Positions 52,526 to 63,559 of a stretch of DNA of 64,000 bases are shown here, in pieces. Position 1 is the stretch's first letter. Each line of letters begins with the position of its first letter. This DNA comes from Hanleya hanleyi (lineage: Eukaryota > Mollusca > Polyplacophora > Lepidopleurida > Hanleyidae): contig JAVTVY010033782.1 of the NCBI GenBank assembly GCA_036873755.1, positions 1 to 64,000 on the forward strand. Reading direction: 5' to 3'. The notes beneath the pieces were generated by a model. That model saw only the letters and a program-made list of their open reading frames with translations. It was not told the origin of the DNA and searched no databases. Position numbers and translations under genes: made by a program.

Positions 52526-52963
52526 CCGAATTTATTAACTGCAGTGAATTATCGCTATGACGCCAGACTAGCGCATGGTATTACTACTCCTTTCCAAAAA
52601 CGCTGTTTGGTGAATACTTTGTCATGCAGCTGTGTGTCATCGGAAACGAGACACACAGATACAATTTTATGAATGGTTCATGGATAAATATACAAAGCTG
52701 CTTCCAATCTGACTAGAATAATATTTAGAATTTAAACTTTCAGACGTGTTTTCCGAGATTTACGAGGTGAACCCTTCGTCACAAACCCCGGGTGTTTTGA
52801 TACAATGTAGCCACTGGCTTTACACATTTCATTCATAAATCCTATTTGGTTCATGGTGAACTAATTTGATTGAGTGACATCGACGGCGTAAAGTTACTCC
52901 AGTTTGGAGATGAGAATGAAATGGATTACTCGGACAGTGCAGATAGAAATTACATATAACAAA

Positions 52964-53444
52964 TTATTATACCTCTTAAATATTCAGGAGACCGAAACGT
53001 ATGCTTACCATCGACGAACGGGAATATTTATCTCTAGCCTTCTTTCTCAACTCAGCAAAGAATTTGAAGAGGAATTCGCCAAGTTGTTCTTTCGACGAAA
53101 GACTATCGAAATCAACATCTTTTGCTTGACAGAAGACCCGTAATGTTGATATAGACGCCTGTATAACATTTTTTGCGTTCTTACTGTCCCTATTTTGTAA
53201 CAGTTCTTGTAGATTTTTATCGCACAAATCTACGAAGCGACCACCGTCAGCCATGTTGCAGGCAGACGGTACTTGTAAACAGTTAGATAATCACGTGATC
53301 ACAATATTGACTCCGGACCTCACGCGCTCCGCCTGACACATAAACAGCTGGGTCAGTGATTGAAAAATATTGACTCGTGGCTGGATAAAGTTTGACCAAT
53401 GAAATACCAGAAAACCCTCATGAATATTCAAGAGGTATAATAAA
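52964..53444 (-). mobile_element. Small inverted-repeat element holding a Crypton-type exon
   Basis: 'ttattatacctcttaaatat' at 52963 and its complement 'gaatattcaagaggtataat' at 53422 form inverted ends about 27 bp long around a 430 bp core with the coding piece below. 'atattgactccg' near 53305 also occurs in the palindrome at 52370. Confidence 0.5.
52988..53254 (-). pseudogene. Crypton-type (DUF3504-like) tyrosine recombinase, N-terminal domain
   Basis: From an ATG at 53254: MADGGRFVDLCDKNLQELLQ, SKNAKNVIQASISTLRVFC, LSSKEQLGEFLFKFFAELRK, then SMVSIRFGL. This is the full core-binding N-terminal domain of the Crypton-related family, which ends in S.RYGL. The protein is cut right there by the inverted repeat, so the catalytic R..H..R..Y part is missing. 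A perfect donor-like 'gatggtaagc' within the last codons may allow splicing. It may be a captured first exon. Confidence 0.6.
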
Positions 53445-53870
53445 GATTTTTGTGAGATATCACATGACCGCCAATGGACCAATGACACGGGATATTCGCC
53501 GCCAGTCATATAATAAACCCATTTATCTACCATCAAACGTCTAACAAGCCAGGCAAATGTAGGAAAAACTGGAACTTTAAAGGCGGTCCGCGACGTCAGT
53601 GTATCCGAGCTCACCTTTCCACTGAAGGACTTGAATTGGGTGGAAATGCACGGATTTCTATAAAATTTCACTGGTCTATTCATTAATATTTTATTGTTAT
53701 GCGTGCTTGGATTAAATATTTTACATTCGGTATCAGAGAATAGTTTAGCAGCGAAAGTAAAACCCTAACGTATTTTACCATCAGCGCAGTTTTTCTAGGT
53801 CACGTAAGTGGAATGTGGGCGGAACGCGGTCGGCTATGCAAGCATTTGCGTACACTTCGCCATCCATAAG

Positions 53871-54036
53871 ATGGCTTGCGAATCGTGTGTCTCCATTATC
53901 GCGGAGCGATATCCGGTACTTTACCGGATTCTGTTCGGCCTTCATCCGGCGGAGAACAGACTCGAGAAATCTGATAAATTACAGGTGTTCATACCACTTC
54001 CGAAACAGATATTGCCTGGGCTTACAAAATATATAG
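53871..54036 (+). CDS. Possible first exon of an unidentified gene
   Basis: Strong start context ('aagatggct'). It reads MACESCVSIIAERYPVLYRI, LFGLHPAENRLEKSDKLQVF and IPLPKQILPGLTKYI, ending at a donor 'ataggtatgt'. The composition looks like a real protein N-terminus, and the upstream 60 bp are GC-richer than the surroundings. I cannot name it, and no second exon is found within the window. Confidence 0.4.
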
Positions 54037-54709
54037 GTATGTATAACTTTCGTATCATCCAGGAGGTGTGGTGGATCTGAAATTTTTAACAAGTAGTTCA
54101 TCACATGACTCGAAAATGGCGAGTTACGTTGGGGTAACGTCGGTAGACTTTAGCTGATTGGCTGACGAAGTCACGTGGTTTTGATTTCTGGAAATTCCTT
54201 CTTGCAGTTGCCGAAAGTAGGCTGAAAATGGATACACACGATCCCAGGGTCAGTCTTACCGCGTATAGATGACCGAGATGGTTACAGGTTGCTATGCAAG
54301 TTGATCAACGGTTCGCCTTTGGCTCACAAACAGAAACCTTGGCGTTGTGAAGATGCGCGAACATGGCGTCCATCTACGGAACTGTTTGCCATAATAGGTG
54401 AATAAACATGGATTTATCAAATAACATTTTTACAAATACAACAAAGAAATGGCGAACTAGATAAGGTAGCGTCAACATTAACGACGTGGTTATTTTAAAT
54501 CCCCAAAAATTAAAGTTGGTTACTATCAAATCTCCGACAAATCTATTGTAGATATAATTTGTACCATACCATATCACATGCAATAATATCTGGGGACGGA
54601 AGTTAGTCAACAATTACCGTGAAGATATTCTTTGGGATTCTATAACAGTATTTTCGTTATTTTGGTGTAACAATATCTTAGTGAAGCACAGATTCTAGTG
54701 CTGAATATT

Positions 54710-54875
54710 GGCTGATTCCCATGCGGGATTCGAATCAGCGACCACCAGAGTAAGACACCCAACCACCAGCACTACATGCCGACAGCCTATATCACTCGAC
54801 CAGTGGATTTTGTGCTGGTGGTTGGGTGCCTTACTATGGTGGTCTCTGGTTCAAATCCCGCATGGGACTCAAAAT
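54710..54875. repeat. Inverted pair of tRNA-like (SINE) sequences
   Basis: 'cccatgcgggattcgaatca' followed by 'gaccaccagagtaagacacc' (54718-54760) is the complement of 'gggtgccttactatggtggtc' and 'ggttcaaatcccgcatggg' (54825-54866). Both arms have a B-box-like sequence. The loop of about 30 bp is unrelated. Confidence 0.75.
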
Positions 54876-54954
54876 GGTAACTGAAAAAATTAACAATAGA
54901 GACATTTTTGTTACATCAAACTATCATGTCGTCACAGTTTATGTAAGTGCGCAT

Positions 54955-55565
54955 CCTCTAAAGGACATGCAACGCATGTTTAGATGGGTAAATGACCCCA
55001 GAATAGTTGCGGTAAAAGTGTCAAAAATATATTACATATACAAAAAAAAAATTAAGTTGGCATGAAATACAATTTTATATTGTGTACCTAGAAAAGTTTC
55101 ATGACACTGAGCCTCATCATTCTCGAATAACAGGCTCGTGAAATAGTGCATTCGTGCAAAATCGCCAATTCTGAGGCAATAACACCTCATATTTCTTTAT
55201 ATCAACATATGAAGTTGAACGATAACCAGAACCAGCTTGAAACAGCATACTCGCTGTTCAGATACGTAGTAGTAAACCAAATCTGGTTCTGGTTATCTTC
55301 ATATGTTCACAGAAAACAATAGGACTTTATTTCACCTCAGAATCAACTATTTTGCACAAATGCTCTACTTTACGGCGCTGTTACTCGAGAACCATGAGAC
55401 TCCGTGCCTTGAATTTTGTCTGAGTATAGAATATGATATCGTACTTCATGCCAATTGAATAATTTCTTGTACGGGAAGTATTTCATTTTGGTACTTCTGC
55501 ATACACCTGACATGGGGCCATTTATCCATCTAAAGACACAACGTCCTTTAGAAAATTCATCCATT
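54955..55565. repeat. Diverged inverted duplication with coding traces
   Basis: Arms of about 290 bp, roughly 75-80% identical, meet near 55255 around 'gataaccagaaccag' and 'ctggttctggttatc'. The left arm reads MFRWVNDPRIVAVKVSKIYY; the right arm (minus strand) reads VFRWINGPMSGVCRSTKM, so the arms derive from a coding sequence. Confidence 0.75.
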
Positions 55566-56287
55566 CTTCTTTACGATGCTTCCGTGGAGCAGGCGCCCTG
55601 GCTGCTCGTGTTGGCGAGCCACCGACTGTTCCTGGAGAGACTGAAGGATAACCACAAATATTGTACCGGTCACCGCGGAAGCCTTCCTCAAATACACACT
55701 GAGAACATAGAGATATTCTTCATTTAATCAAGCCATCATTGCCGTCGGATCACTATCGGCTTTTGAAGCGGATAATGAATTTCAGGCAAATATACAAGCG
55801 TCTTGTCCGTCATTCATAATTCAGCCGTCGTCCATTAAAGAATATCCGCGTCCATAATCCAAACACCTATTCCATATCCATATAACAGTATTAGCACCGA
55901 ATTCAGAAAGACAATCATAGTATACATAAACATAGGCTAGTTTCCTGCAAGAGAGAAGCGGTCAACAGTTTTCAATGATGCCGACAAGACATCATGATGT
56001 TCCAAAAATATAAAATCCGTATCGTAGATCAGTATTTTTAATCCATAATAATCGTTGTAAAGTCGTTAACTAGAGAATGATGTATCTCAGTCACGCTTTG
56101 ATTGTGACTGTTCATATGGACACCATGAGGACCTTAAAGTACATGGGTTCATACGGCCCCTAGCCCCGGGTTAAGCGGAATTAGACGCAAGTTACGAAAC
56201 GTAACGCCATAGATCTTGCACGCTACGTTCGTATTTTGCTATCAGCATGCGATATGTATCGCCAAATTTGAGAAACTTTGAGTGGAG

Positions 56288-57257
56288 GTGCTTGGTACGC
56301 TTATACTATTCAGCTTGTATCACTGACGTCCCTACTCTCCTTGTTCCCCCCGCTGATTCACATCGCATATTTCGCGCATCCTGGCCGTAAAGGGGCGCAT
56401 TATCTGGTTACCCAATCGCCGTGCCGTAATAGCTCGGAGATAACCAGATTCCTCATACTAACCACGATTGGCTAACTCCCTCACGTGATCGAAATTACGT
56501 CATGCCTTCATGATAGCGCGATCACGACTCTCACGTAATGTGGAAGCCATGCCAATATTTTGACAGCGACACGCCCTCTTACCGCATCTCTCAAAGGAAC
56601 TGTTCCCCGTCTTTATTAACAGTCAACATTATTCTGAAACAATTGAACGGTGTTTTTAATTTACCATTCTAGGCAGCTTGATCTCCTTATATACTCATGC
56701 CGATAAAGCGTGGTCTTATATCAATGAGATATTAATAACATTTACAGAGATTTATTTGTTAATTATTTGAAGGTATCAGTGAACAAATGTTTGCAATCAG
56801 TTGACGAACCTTATTAAACAATGGAGGAATTTATCCAAAAACCTGTTCACTCTTAACTCAGAAATTAACGAAATTAGAGCTGTTTGGCCGTCCGTTTATT
56901 GTTAGTTTTGCCGTTAACGACATATGAACGTTTGAAAAGGGAGACAACGCATATTACTTTAATTCACAGTTGATTGTGAACAAATAGTTCACTAGTTTCT
57001 TTCATTTAATGGTGATTGGCCGAAAGACCTCCCACCCACTGAGAGAAAAGGTGTCGGATGCCCGGATGTTGGTTGCCGCGAAACAAAGCGGACCAAGACC
57101 TTTCCGTAAGAGTGATATTCATTGGTCATTGGTGGTTGGCCGGTGCAGAGCGCCCCCTTACGGGCAAGAGGCGCGAACTTGGTGATGGGAATCATCGGGG
57201 GGAACAAGGAGAGTAGGGACGTCAGTGATACAAGCTGTTTATCAGTGTAGCGCTTGG
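56288..57257. mobile_element. TIR DNA transposon (non-autonomous) with 8 bp target duplication
   Basis: Body 56296-57249 (954 bp). The ends 'tacgcttatactattcagct' and (inverted) 'tacactgataaacagctt' continue as inverted repeats through 'gtatcactgacgtccctact' for about 140 bp. GTGCTTGG precedes it and GCGCTTGG follows it, 7 of 8 bases equal, as in hAT-type insertions. Its interior has no transposase frame. Confidence 0.75.
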
Positions 57258-58649
57258 TGGAATAGCCCTGTTTTATAAGTTTCTGTAACAACGTTTTGTG
57301 ACGTTGATTGAAATCGTCACATTTAACACAGGATCTAGCAAATGCTACTAGGCGAGATATGTATACGCCATATGCAGGTCCCACTGGAATATTACTGTCC
57401 AGAAAGGGATAGTTTACGATGTCGAAATTGTAATCATCTCTTTTGTCATAAAGTCGACGAGAGAGAATGCCCGCTTCATTTTTGTAGAGATATAGATCTA
57501 AATATGAAATGCCTGTAGGGCTATCCGTAGTTTCCTTCAAATCCAGTGAAGGTGGGCATATATCCTTCACTGCGTCATTTATATAGCGATTATCCACAGC
57601 GAGAAATTCGTCTATATAGCGTTTTGGTGAATGAGAAGGAACGAGCTTTGAATGGATCGGTCATATTCATAAGAGAACAGATACAGGTCAGCCAACAGGG
57701 GTGCGCAATTAGTACCCATTGAAATATCTATATGCTGCTGATATATTGTGTTTCCAAATTTCACATAGATATTTTTAATGAGAAATTCAAGCAACTCTGT
57801 AAACAGAGAAACATCCCATGAATGATATCTTTTGTATGTAGTAGAGCTAAAGAATGCTTTATGGCTTCCAACATTAATATACCTACGATCAGTTTTCTTG
57901 AACACAGATACTATTAATGAACTTAGACGGTCAATAAGGTCCTGATGAGGGATTGTAGTATAGAGAGTCGAGAAATCCCATGTGGATACAAGTCTGTATG
58001 GTATGTGACCTTTAGCATCAAGTTCTTCCGTGAGACATTTTGAGTTTTTCAATATCAACATATATTCAACGCCAGGGTTTTTAGAAATAGTGGCACAATA
58101 CCTTTCCCAAAATGCTTTTATCTCCTGAAGGGCCCTCGTTAATAGGGTTGAAAGAAGCTTGGTGGTGCAGTTTCTAGAACCAGCTATGAATCTAGATTTG
58201 TATGGTGATTTATCATTTTGGGAGTCGTTATGATTGGTTGGAAGACAAATATCTCTTTCCCTGAGAAACGTTTTGTGATTGTTAAATAAATCTTCCAGAG
58301 TAAATGAAGTTTGGGAGTAAGTAGACGCACTTGATGATGATATGTTTATACTCAATTCTTTAACCAGCACCTGGTAATAGTAAAATTTACATATGAATAT
58401 TATATTATTTGGAGCTTTGTCTGTTGGGACTATGACGAATTTATTATGGAGATTTGCAAGAACTTCTTGCGAATTGTGGTTCCTCAGTACTTGTTTTGCT
58501 TGGGGAAGAGTACTTCTGTCAATATGGCGGATTGTTTCAACGACATTGCTTTTGGCGAGGTCCTGCCAATCAGCGAGTACTGTAGGTTCAACTTTTTCTC
58601 GCTTCGACCAATCAATAACGTACTGTTCCAATGCAGACAGGACTATCAC
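57258..58649 (-). pseudogene. Reverse transcriptase of Penelope-like type
   Basis: The first part (57612-58649, 345 codons) contains DKAPNNIIFICKFYYYQVL, YKSRFIAGSRNCTTKLLS, motif A as STWDFSTLYTTIPHQDL and motif B as ISMGTNCAPLLADLYL. After a frameshift at about 57625 the next part gives KRYIDEFLAVDN, where the catalytic box expected as Y(I)DD reads YIDE, then LYDKRDDYNFDIVNYPF, YGVYISRLVAFARS and LIKQGYSTKR. The domain order fits a reverse transcriptase that copies RNA at the target site. It is inactive from the frameshift and the lost Asp. The Penelope-like grouping is by general motif feel; another animal retroelement class is possible. Confidence 0.75.
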
Positions 58650-58790
58650 ACAAAAACCGTCTACCGCATACCTTAGTAGCCCAAACCGATCAATGCATTT
58701 CGTATAAGCACGGAGTCCAACTTTCTTGTATTCTGTTAAACGTACTCAGACCTCATTTGGTTAATAAACATTCAATTCAATTCAACTCTC

Positions 58791-59707
58791 TCCACTAGAA
58801 GCACCACATTGGGAGTGAGAAGTAACCAGGACATAGGGTGGACTGGAAGATCACAATATTCAGTCGTGGGAACTTTTTAGGCATCGTTGAGGCTCTTAAG
58901 TAAGTTGTGGTGGGCCTAGTGTCGACCGGTGACGCGGATTAGGTGGGATATCAAGCACGTTAGCCCGATTCGTCGATCCCCCTCCATGAAACCTGCACAA
59001 AGTTTTTTTTTATTTAGAGATATCAGCGAACCCTGAGATTCCACGTAGAAATGATGTCTTAAAATGATATATAAAGTAAACAAACTTGGATAAAGTAATT
59101 GGAGTATCTATAGGTGTATCTAACAGACCATCATGTGGTTTGTTAGCGAACTATTTAAGTTGGAGTTTCAGTGTGTATCTAAAATCAGACATTTTCGTCG
59201 CGAATGCACCATTAAACCAGAAAGTCAAATGGAGTGGGGCATAAGGTGTGATATTTTTGAATATCGATGCTTATGCGAAATAAAAGTGAAAATAGAACCA
59301 TAATTATACATACATTATGTTCGGATTTATTTTCGGAAAAAACCCGACGCATCTCGGTGGAGATATAGGATCCCGAATCTTCCGGGGCCTATGCGGCTAC
59401 TGAACCCTCGCCTGTTGGGCTGTGAGGATTCCTTATTTTAGCTTTGTTTAAATGAATCTTATCGTTATCATAGTGGCTTCTGATGTTCCATGACGTAAAG
59501 TTCATTGTTTTGTAGATGTTAAATATAACCAGAAAGTCAAATGGATTCGGGCATGAGGTGAGATTTTTTCTTCAATATCGATGCGTTCTTATAAATGAGA
59601 AACAAACGTGAAGGTAGGAAAATAAATCCACATACATTATGTTCAGATTTATTTCCGAAAACACATTTGAGGTCATGAGCGCATAGATGCAAATATCAGT
59701 CTCGTCG
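58791..59707. other. Intergenic stretch with a direct duplication
   Basis: 59215-59340 ('accagaaagtcaaatgga' to 'tttattttcggaaaa') recurs diverged at 59528-59665. Otherwise no frame or element is recognised. Confidence 0.5.
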
Positions 59708-59759
59708 TTCGGCGACTTTCATCTCAACATTGCTACTGTGTTCAAAGGGAGCTTATTTG

Positions 59760-60136
59760 TCAACTTTCCGAACGATGAAAATCTGACCGTATTTGTCTCT
59801 CTTTAACTGAGCCCAAACTCGTCTGATGTCGGAAATAGATATTTCTCTGATATATCATCTTGGTTTGCCAAGATTGATGTTCAAAAAGCCATCCGTTCAA
59901 TAAATGTAATGGCATACCCCGCCCACGATCGAAATACCGTCTAAGGGTATCCTCGTCATAATATACCAGTTTAAAATATGATTTAGGGTGACCCATTCGT
60001 GGGACACGAGCAGCACTAACATTCCAGGAGGGATGAAATAAAAAATATATATATAAAAAAAAGAACTCTTTTTCAATGGTGACGAAACGACATCATGCCG
60101 TTCGTCGTTATACTGGATCAATGACCAACATTTCAC
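59760..60136 (-). pseudogene. Element X leftmost coding scrap
   Basis: LVYYDEDTLRRYFDRGRGMP and, in another frame, LIQYNDERHDVV. Copy 1 has the related YYDERHDVCC and a diverged FDEDALIRF stretch at 34133-34354. This was a protein, but no family is recognised. Confidence 0.35.
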
Positions 60137-61029
60137 GAGTTAAGCGGAAAAGACAAAAGATGTGAAACGTATCACCTGAGACATTGTACGCTATTCGCGA
60201 ATATTTCCATCGGTGATGATTATTATTACTGACGACCGATTGAGAGAAATCCATCCTGGTAGTATTTTTCTTTCGTACACCAAGAGCGATGTCTTGTTCC
60301 TCGGGTATATCAGATTCACGAACAATTAACCCTGATTAGAAAAGACAAAACTGCCTCGAAAAATTCGGCTGATCATATCTAAAACCTTTCACCCACTCGT
60401 CGAAATGTAATGAAATAACGGCACGGCGCATGATTTTCTTGCACTGAAAGTTCTCGTCGCTCTGATAAAATTGTGTAATGAAATGGCCTGGACATCACCA
60501 ATAAATGATGAGGAGCAATGAGAGTAGATTTCAGGGCAATATAACATTGATGATGGAATATATGATGTTGGTCTTAAACTGATCACCCTATTTTGGTGAG
60601 GCTGTCCTAGCCTCATTTTGCGGTAGTTATCACTATTTTTTTCTTTGTGCCGTAACAGAAGTGACCAGCTGTATTGTCTGTTATGAAGTTTGTTCAAAAT
60701 GATGGAACGTTTCAATATCGTATTTGTTGCAAGCTAAAACACGCTTCATGTATAATGAATTCGTTATTCAGTTTTTCTTCGGGTGTATGGAAGTTAGGAC
60801 ACAATCTGTCAGGCGATCATATACCTTGAGAATAACTAATGATATACCACAGGGTGTTATCTGCCTATATCAACCAGAGCTACTGAGAAGGAACGGGTTC
60901 TTCGATGTACGTATCCAGTACTGGTTAAGCCAGTCTTTATATGACGGAATACAGTTAGGAGTTACCGGCACTCCTAAATAGATCCACACACTGAGCAAGG
61001 GCAAGTGAAGAAGGAGCAGTCAGAACAAC

Positions 61030-61950
61030 GTCAACCCTTCGCCAACGCACTGCATATACACAGACCTCAAAGAGCCAACAATGCGCCCTCCAACACCGAC
61101 AAAACACCTATTTTAGAGCTATAAGATTCATCATCAAACCGGATAAAGGCAACAATTTTCACTGAAATTTCGATAATACAAAGATATTCCATTTGGCATA
61201 CAACGTCTCTTCCAAGATCTTTGACGAAAATGAAGCTGATCTGCTGCGTATCATCATTCATTGCGATGTTCCAGTTTCTACTGCTGTGGAATCTAGAACA
61301 CTGACCACGAAAGCTTGGGACAATGTGAAGTTTTAAGCATCGATCATAAACCTGAACACGTGAACCCCATAACCTCTATATTTAATCTTTAGCTAAGCTA
61401 TGTATTTTTCGGGGGAAGAAACCAGATACATCTTCGCTTCTGGAGCAAAAGTGAGTGGAGCTTATGCATCCCACCCAAAACTGATTCACACTCGACATTA
61501 AATTGTGCGAAGAACTTTGACTCAAAATAAAGGACATCGTTACTGCTTTGAAGGAACGGATCAACAGCATGGCTCAAATACATGCACATTGCGTGAAGTA
61601 GAGCAAATCATGGATGAACATAGAACAACCGGAATGAACGCCATCATGATGAAAAGTTACGCAGCTCTTTTGATACCACTGTACGATGATGAAACAGAAG
61701 AACCATGAACACGCACACAAAGAAAAGTCTATTACTCTTCTGAATGAGAATAACCTGATCTATTACTTTCAGCAACGTTTGTAGCCGAAATAAGATATCC
61801 ACACAATTTGCACGTTGAAATATGACATTAGAGAATGTCTAGAATCTGTAATGAACACTGTAAAATTGGAAATAGCAAAATACGTGCATGTTGTTAAAGA
61901 CGAAGTCATTCACAGGAGATCATATTGAACATTACTAACATTATTGTCTA
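61030..61950 (+). pseudogene. Element X right-side proteins of unknown function, copy 2
   Basis: First protein (about 61070-61336): TYFRAIRFIIKPDKGNNF, a stop, IFHLAYNVSSKIFDENEADL, LRIIIHCDVPVSTAVESRT, AWDNVKF. Second (61510-61708): KDIVTALKERINSMAQIH, then, after a shift, EVEQIMDEHRTTGMNAIMMK and LIPLYDDETEEP. Third scrap near 61850: MNTVKLEIAKYVHVVKDEVI. Conserved in copy 1, so once functional; no assignment. Confidence 0.4.
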
Positions 61951-62149
61951 ATATTACGTGAATAAATAACGATTTACAGGTTGTTTTATCCTTTGCATGT
62001 ATTCCATTATGTCCCAAAATAAAACAAAAAAGTATTGATGTCATTATTTCTTCTTTATTTACATATCTCTTGGTTACACGTTAATTTGTACCTCGACGGT
62101 CAAAGTTTTAAGACATGACGAGTGCAGACCAATGTTAGCAGAATTTATC

Positions 62150-62640
62150 CTACACGTGGAGATTGGGGGAATTTATCACACAAGCTAACACTAGAACGGC
62201 TGCAAAAACACGATTTTCATAAAAGCGTCAGACTAAATTCCTCCGCAAAAGAGTACTATCTATGGAATTTAACATGTATCGATGTATTCTTAAAATACGT
62301 TTGGGCTATAGAAACAATTAAACTGGTGAAAATAGTATCAAAGCATTTGACTTTATGTTAAAAGACGCAAATCCCTATACTTGCAGGTTCTAAATTTCTC
62401 AACAAGAAATTTCAAACATTTCTCAAAAGAAAAGATCATTTTATCCTACCTTCAACCGGACGAATGCATCCGCTGTAGAAAGATCGAATCGTCAATTAAA
62501 TATTCTACAGCCAAAAAACACACGACAATATATAAGCGTTCTATCACGATTGGTGAAAGGGTATAATCTTCCTACCATCGAAGCATTGAAATGACCCCTA
62601 CTGAAGTAATTGTCGACAATGAAGAGCAAGTTTGAATTAA
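62150..62640 (+). pseudogene. F54H12.3-type integrase remnant, element X copy 2
   Basis: LTCIDVFLKYVWAI has the second core strand with its Asp. After several shifts the sequence gives FNRTNASAVERSNRQLNI, the block with the catalytic Glu, and RQYISVLSRLVKGYN. The TDxGTEF block is too decayed to read with confidence. It compares directly with VERFNRT and VLPQLVEGYN of the Maverick B integrase, but is much more diverged. Confidence 0.65.
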
Positions 62641-62785
62641 TTTGTATGGACTTATTATCTTACCTTTGACGCCAAAGTACAATTTTACAATCGGTGTTTA
62701 GAATATGAATCAGTAAACGGAAAAGTCTTTCGAAAAAGGTTATTTAATGAGCTGGTCAGAAAACATATTAAAGATTAGTCGTCGT

Positions 62786-62992
62786 TCACCTAGATATGCC
62801 GGACATCCATCGATCTAGCGTATAAACAGCCGGCCCCAGAGGTCGTGTGGATACTTTGTAGTCTCCACATGAACCTCTGCAATAAGAACGCGGCTGAGAT
62901 ACGAAGGCTACGTCCGAGAATCCACCGTATTCTTGGGTCTGAATGTTAGGTGCCGAAGAAGGCTTTCTTTCAGAGTCATATGGTTGCTCCAT
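62786..62992 (-). CDS. Possible first exon, unidentified
   Basis: ATG at 62992: MEQPYDSERKPSSAPNIQTQ, then YGGFSDVAFVSQPRSYCRGS and VYTLDRWMSGISR, ending beside a donor-like 'ctaggtgaac'. The N-terminus is proline/serine-rich and cytoplasmic-looking. No downstream exon is found. Confidence 0.3.
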   Translation of the reverse strand: MEQPYDSERKPSSAPNIQTQEYGGFSDVAFVSQPRSYCRGSCGDYKVSTRPLGPAVYTLDRWMSGISR

Positions 62993-63052
62993 ATTCGCCA
63001 GACGTCGTCAATTTTCCCCGCCTTTTACATATTGTTCTAATCCAGTCCTTCA

Positions 63053-63370
63053 TACTCTCTAAAAAAACTTGAGTGAACTGTTTCACTCAAGTTTGAGTGA
63101 AATGTACCTGCTCACTCAAACTTGAGTTATTTTTCACTCAACTTGAGTTACTCTTCACTCAACTTGAGTTAAAACCACTCAAGTTAACTCAACTTGAGTG
63201 GGATCAATTTCCACTCTTATGTTTGAGTGGCTGTCACTCAAGTTGAGTGCATTTAACTCAATTTGAGTGAAAAGTAACTCAAGTTGAGTGAAAATCTCAC
63301 TCAAGTATTGATTGGGATCAATTTCCACTCTTACTTGAGTGAAATTTCACTCAACTTTCTTTAGAGAGTA
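63053..63370. mobile_element. MITE with TA target and an interior built from ACTCAACTTGAGT palindromes
   Basis: Ends 'ctctctaaa' and 'tttagagag', flanked by TA at 63053 and 63369. The interior consists of about twenty 'ctcaa.ttgag'-type palindromic units with short spacers. Same architecture as the MITE at 18675, but unrelated sequence. Confidence 0.82.
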
Positions 63371-63381
63371 AGGTGACCAAC

Positions 63382-63528
63382 ATGAATGGAGAAAAGTTGA
63401 AAGATACGTCCAACCAATGGGAGCTGCAACTGGTTAGAAAATCTGCAGACGATTATTATCAAGATGACACAATCTTAAATACGGAAGAAAACCACGAGGA
63501 AAAACCCATCACTCAGTTAAATGGAAAG
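63382..63528 (+). CDS. Possible exon of an unidentified acidic protein
   Basis: Starts MNGEKLKDTSNQWELQLVRK, continues SADDYYQDDTILNTEENHEE and ends before a donor-like 'aaaggttggt'. The codon pattern looks coding. It begins 12 bp after the MITE end. Unrecognised. Confidence 0.3.
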
Positions 63529-63559
63529 GTTGGTCAACTTTATTTAATTTTTGGATAAC

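Larger units (their letters stand above)
55793..58790 (-). mobile_element. Penelope-type retroelement, most complete copy, split by a transposon
   Basis: Read on the minus strand from 58790 to 57250 and then 56295 to 55793. The coding frame continues through the insertion site (IKQGYSTKR then LHSKFLKF). Truncated copies of its 3' part occur at 27361, 37999, 39719 and 46908. The left edge has the family end 'acaagcgtcttgtccgtc'. No endonuclease domain is seen. Confidence 0.75.
59708..62770. mobile_element. Element X, copy 2 (uninterrupted)
   Basis: Same order as 33935-43500 but without the nested insertions, and without most of the triplicated region. Minus-strand coding scraps lie at 59760-60620, plus-strand scraps at 61030-61950, and an integrase at 62150-62640. 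About 3.1 kb, all frames broken. Confidence 0.6.
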
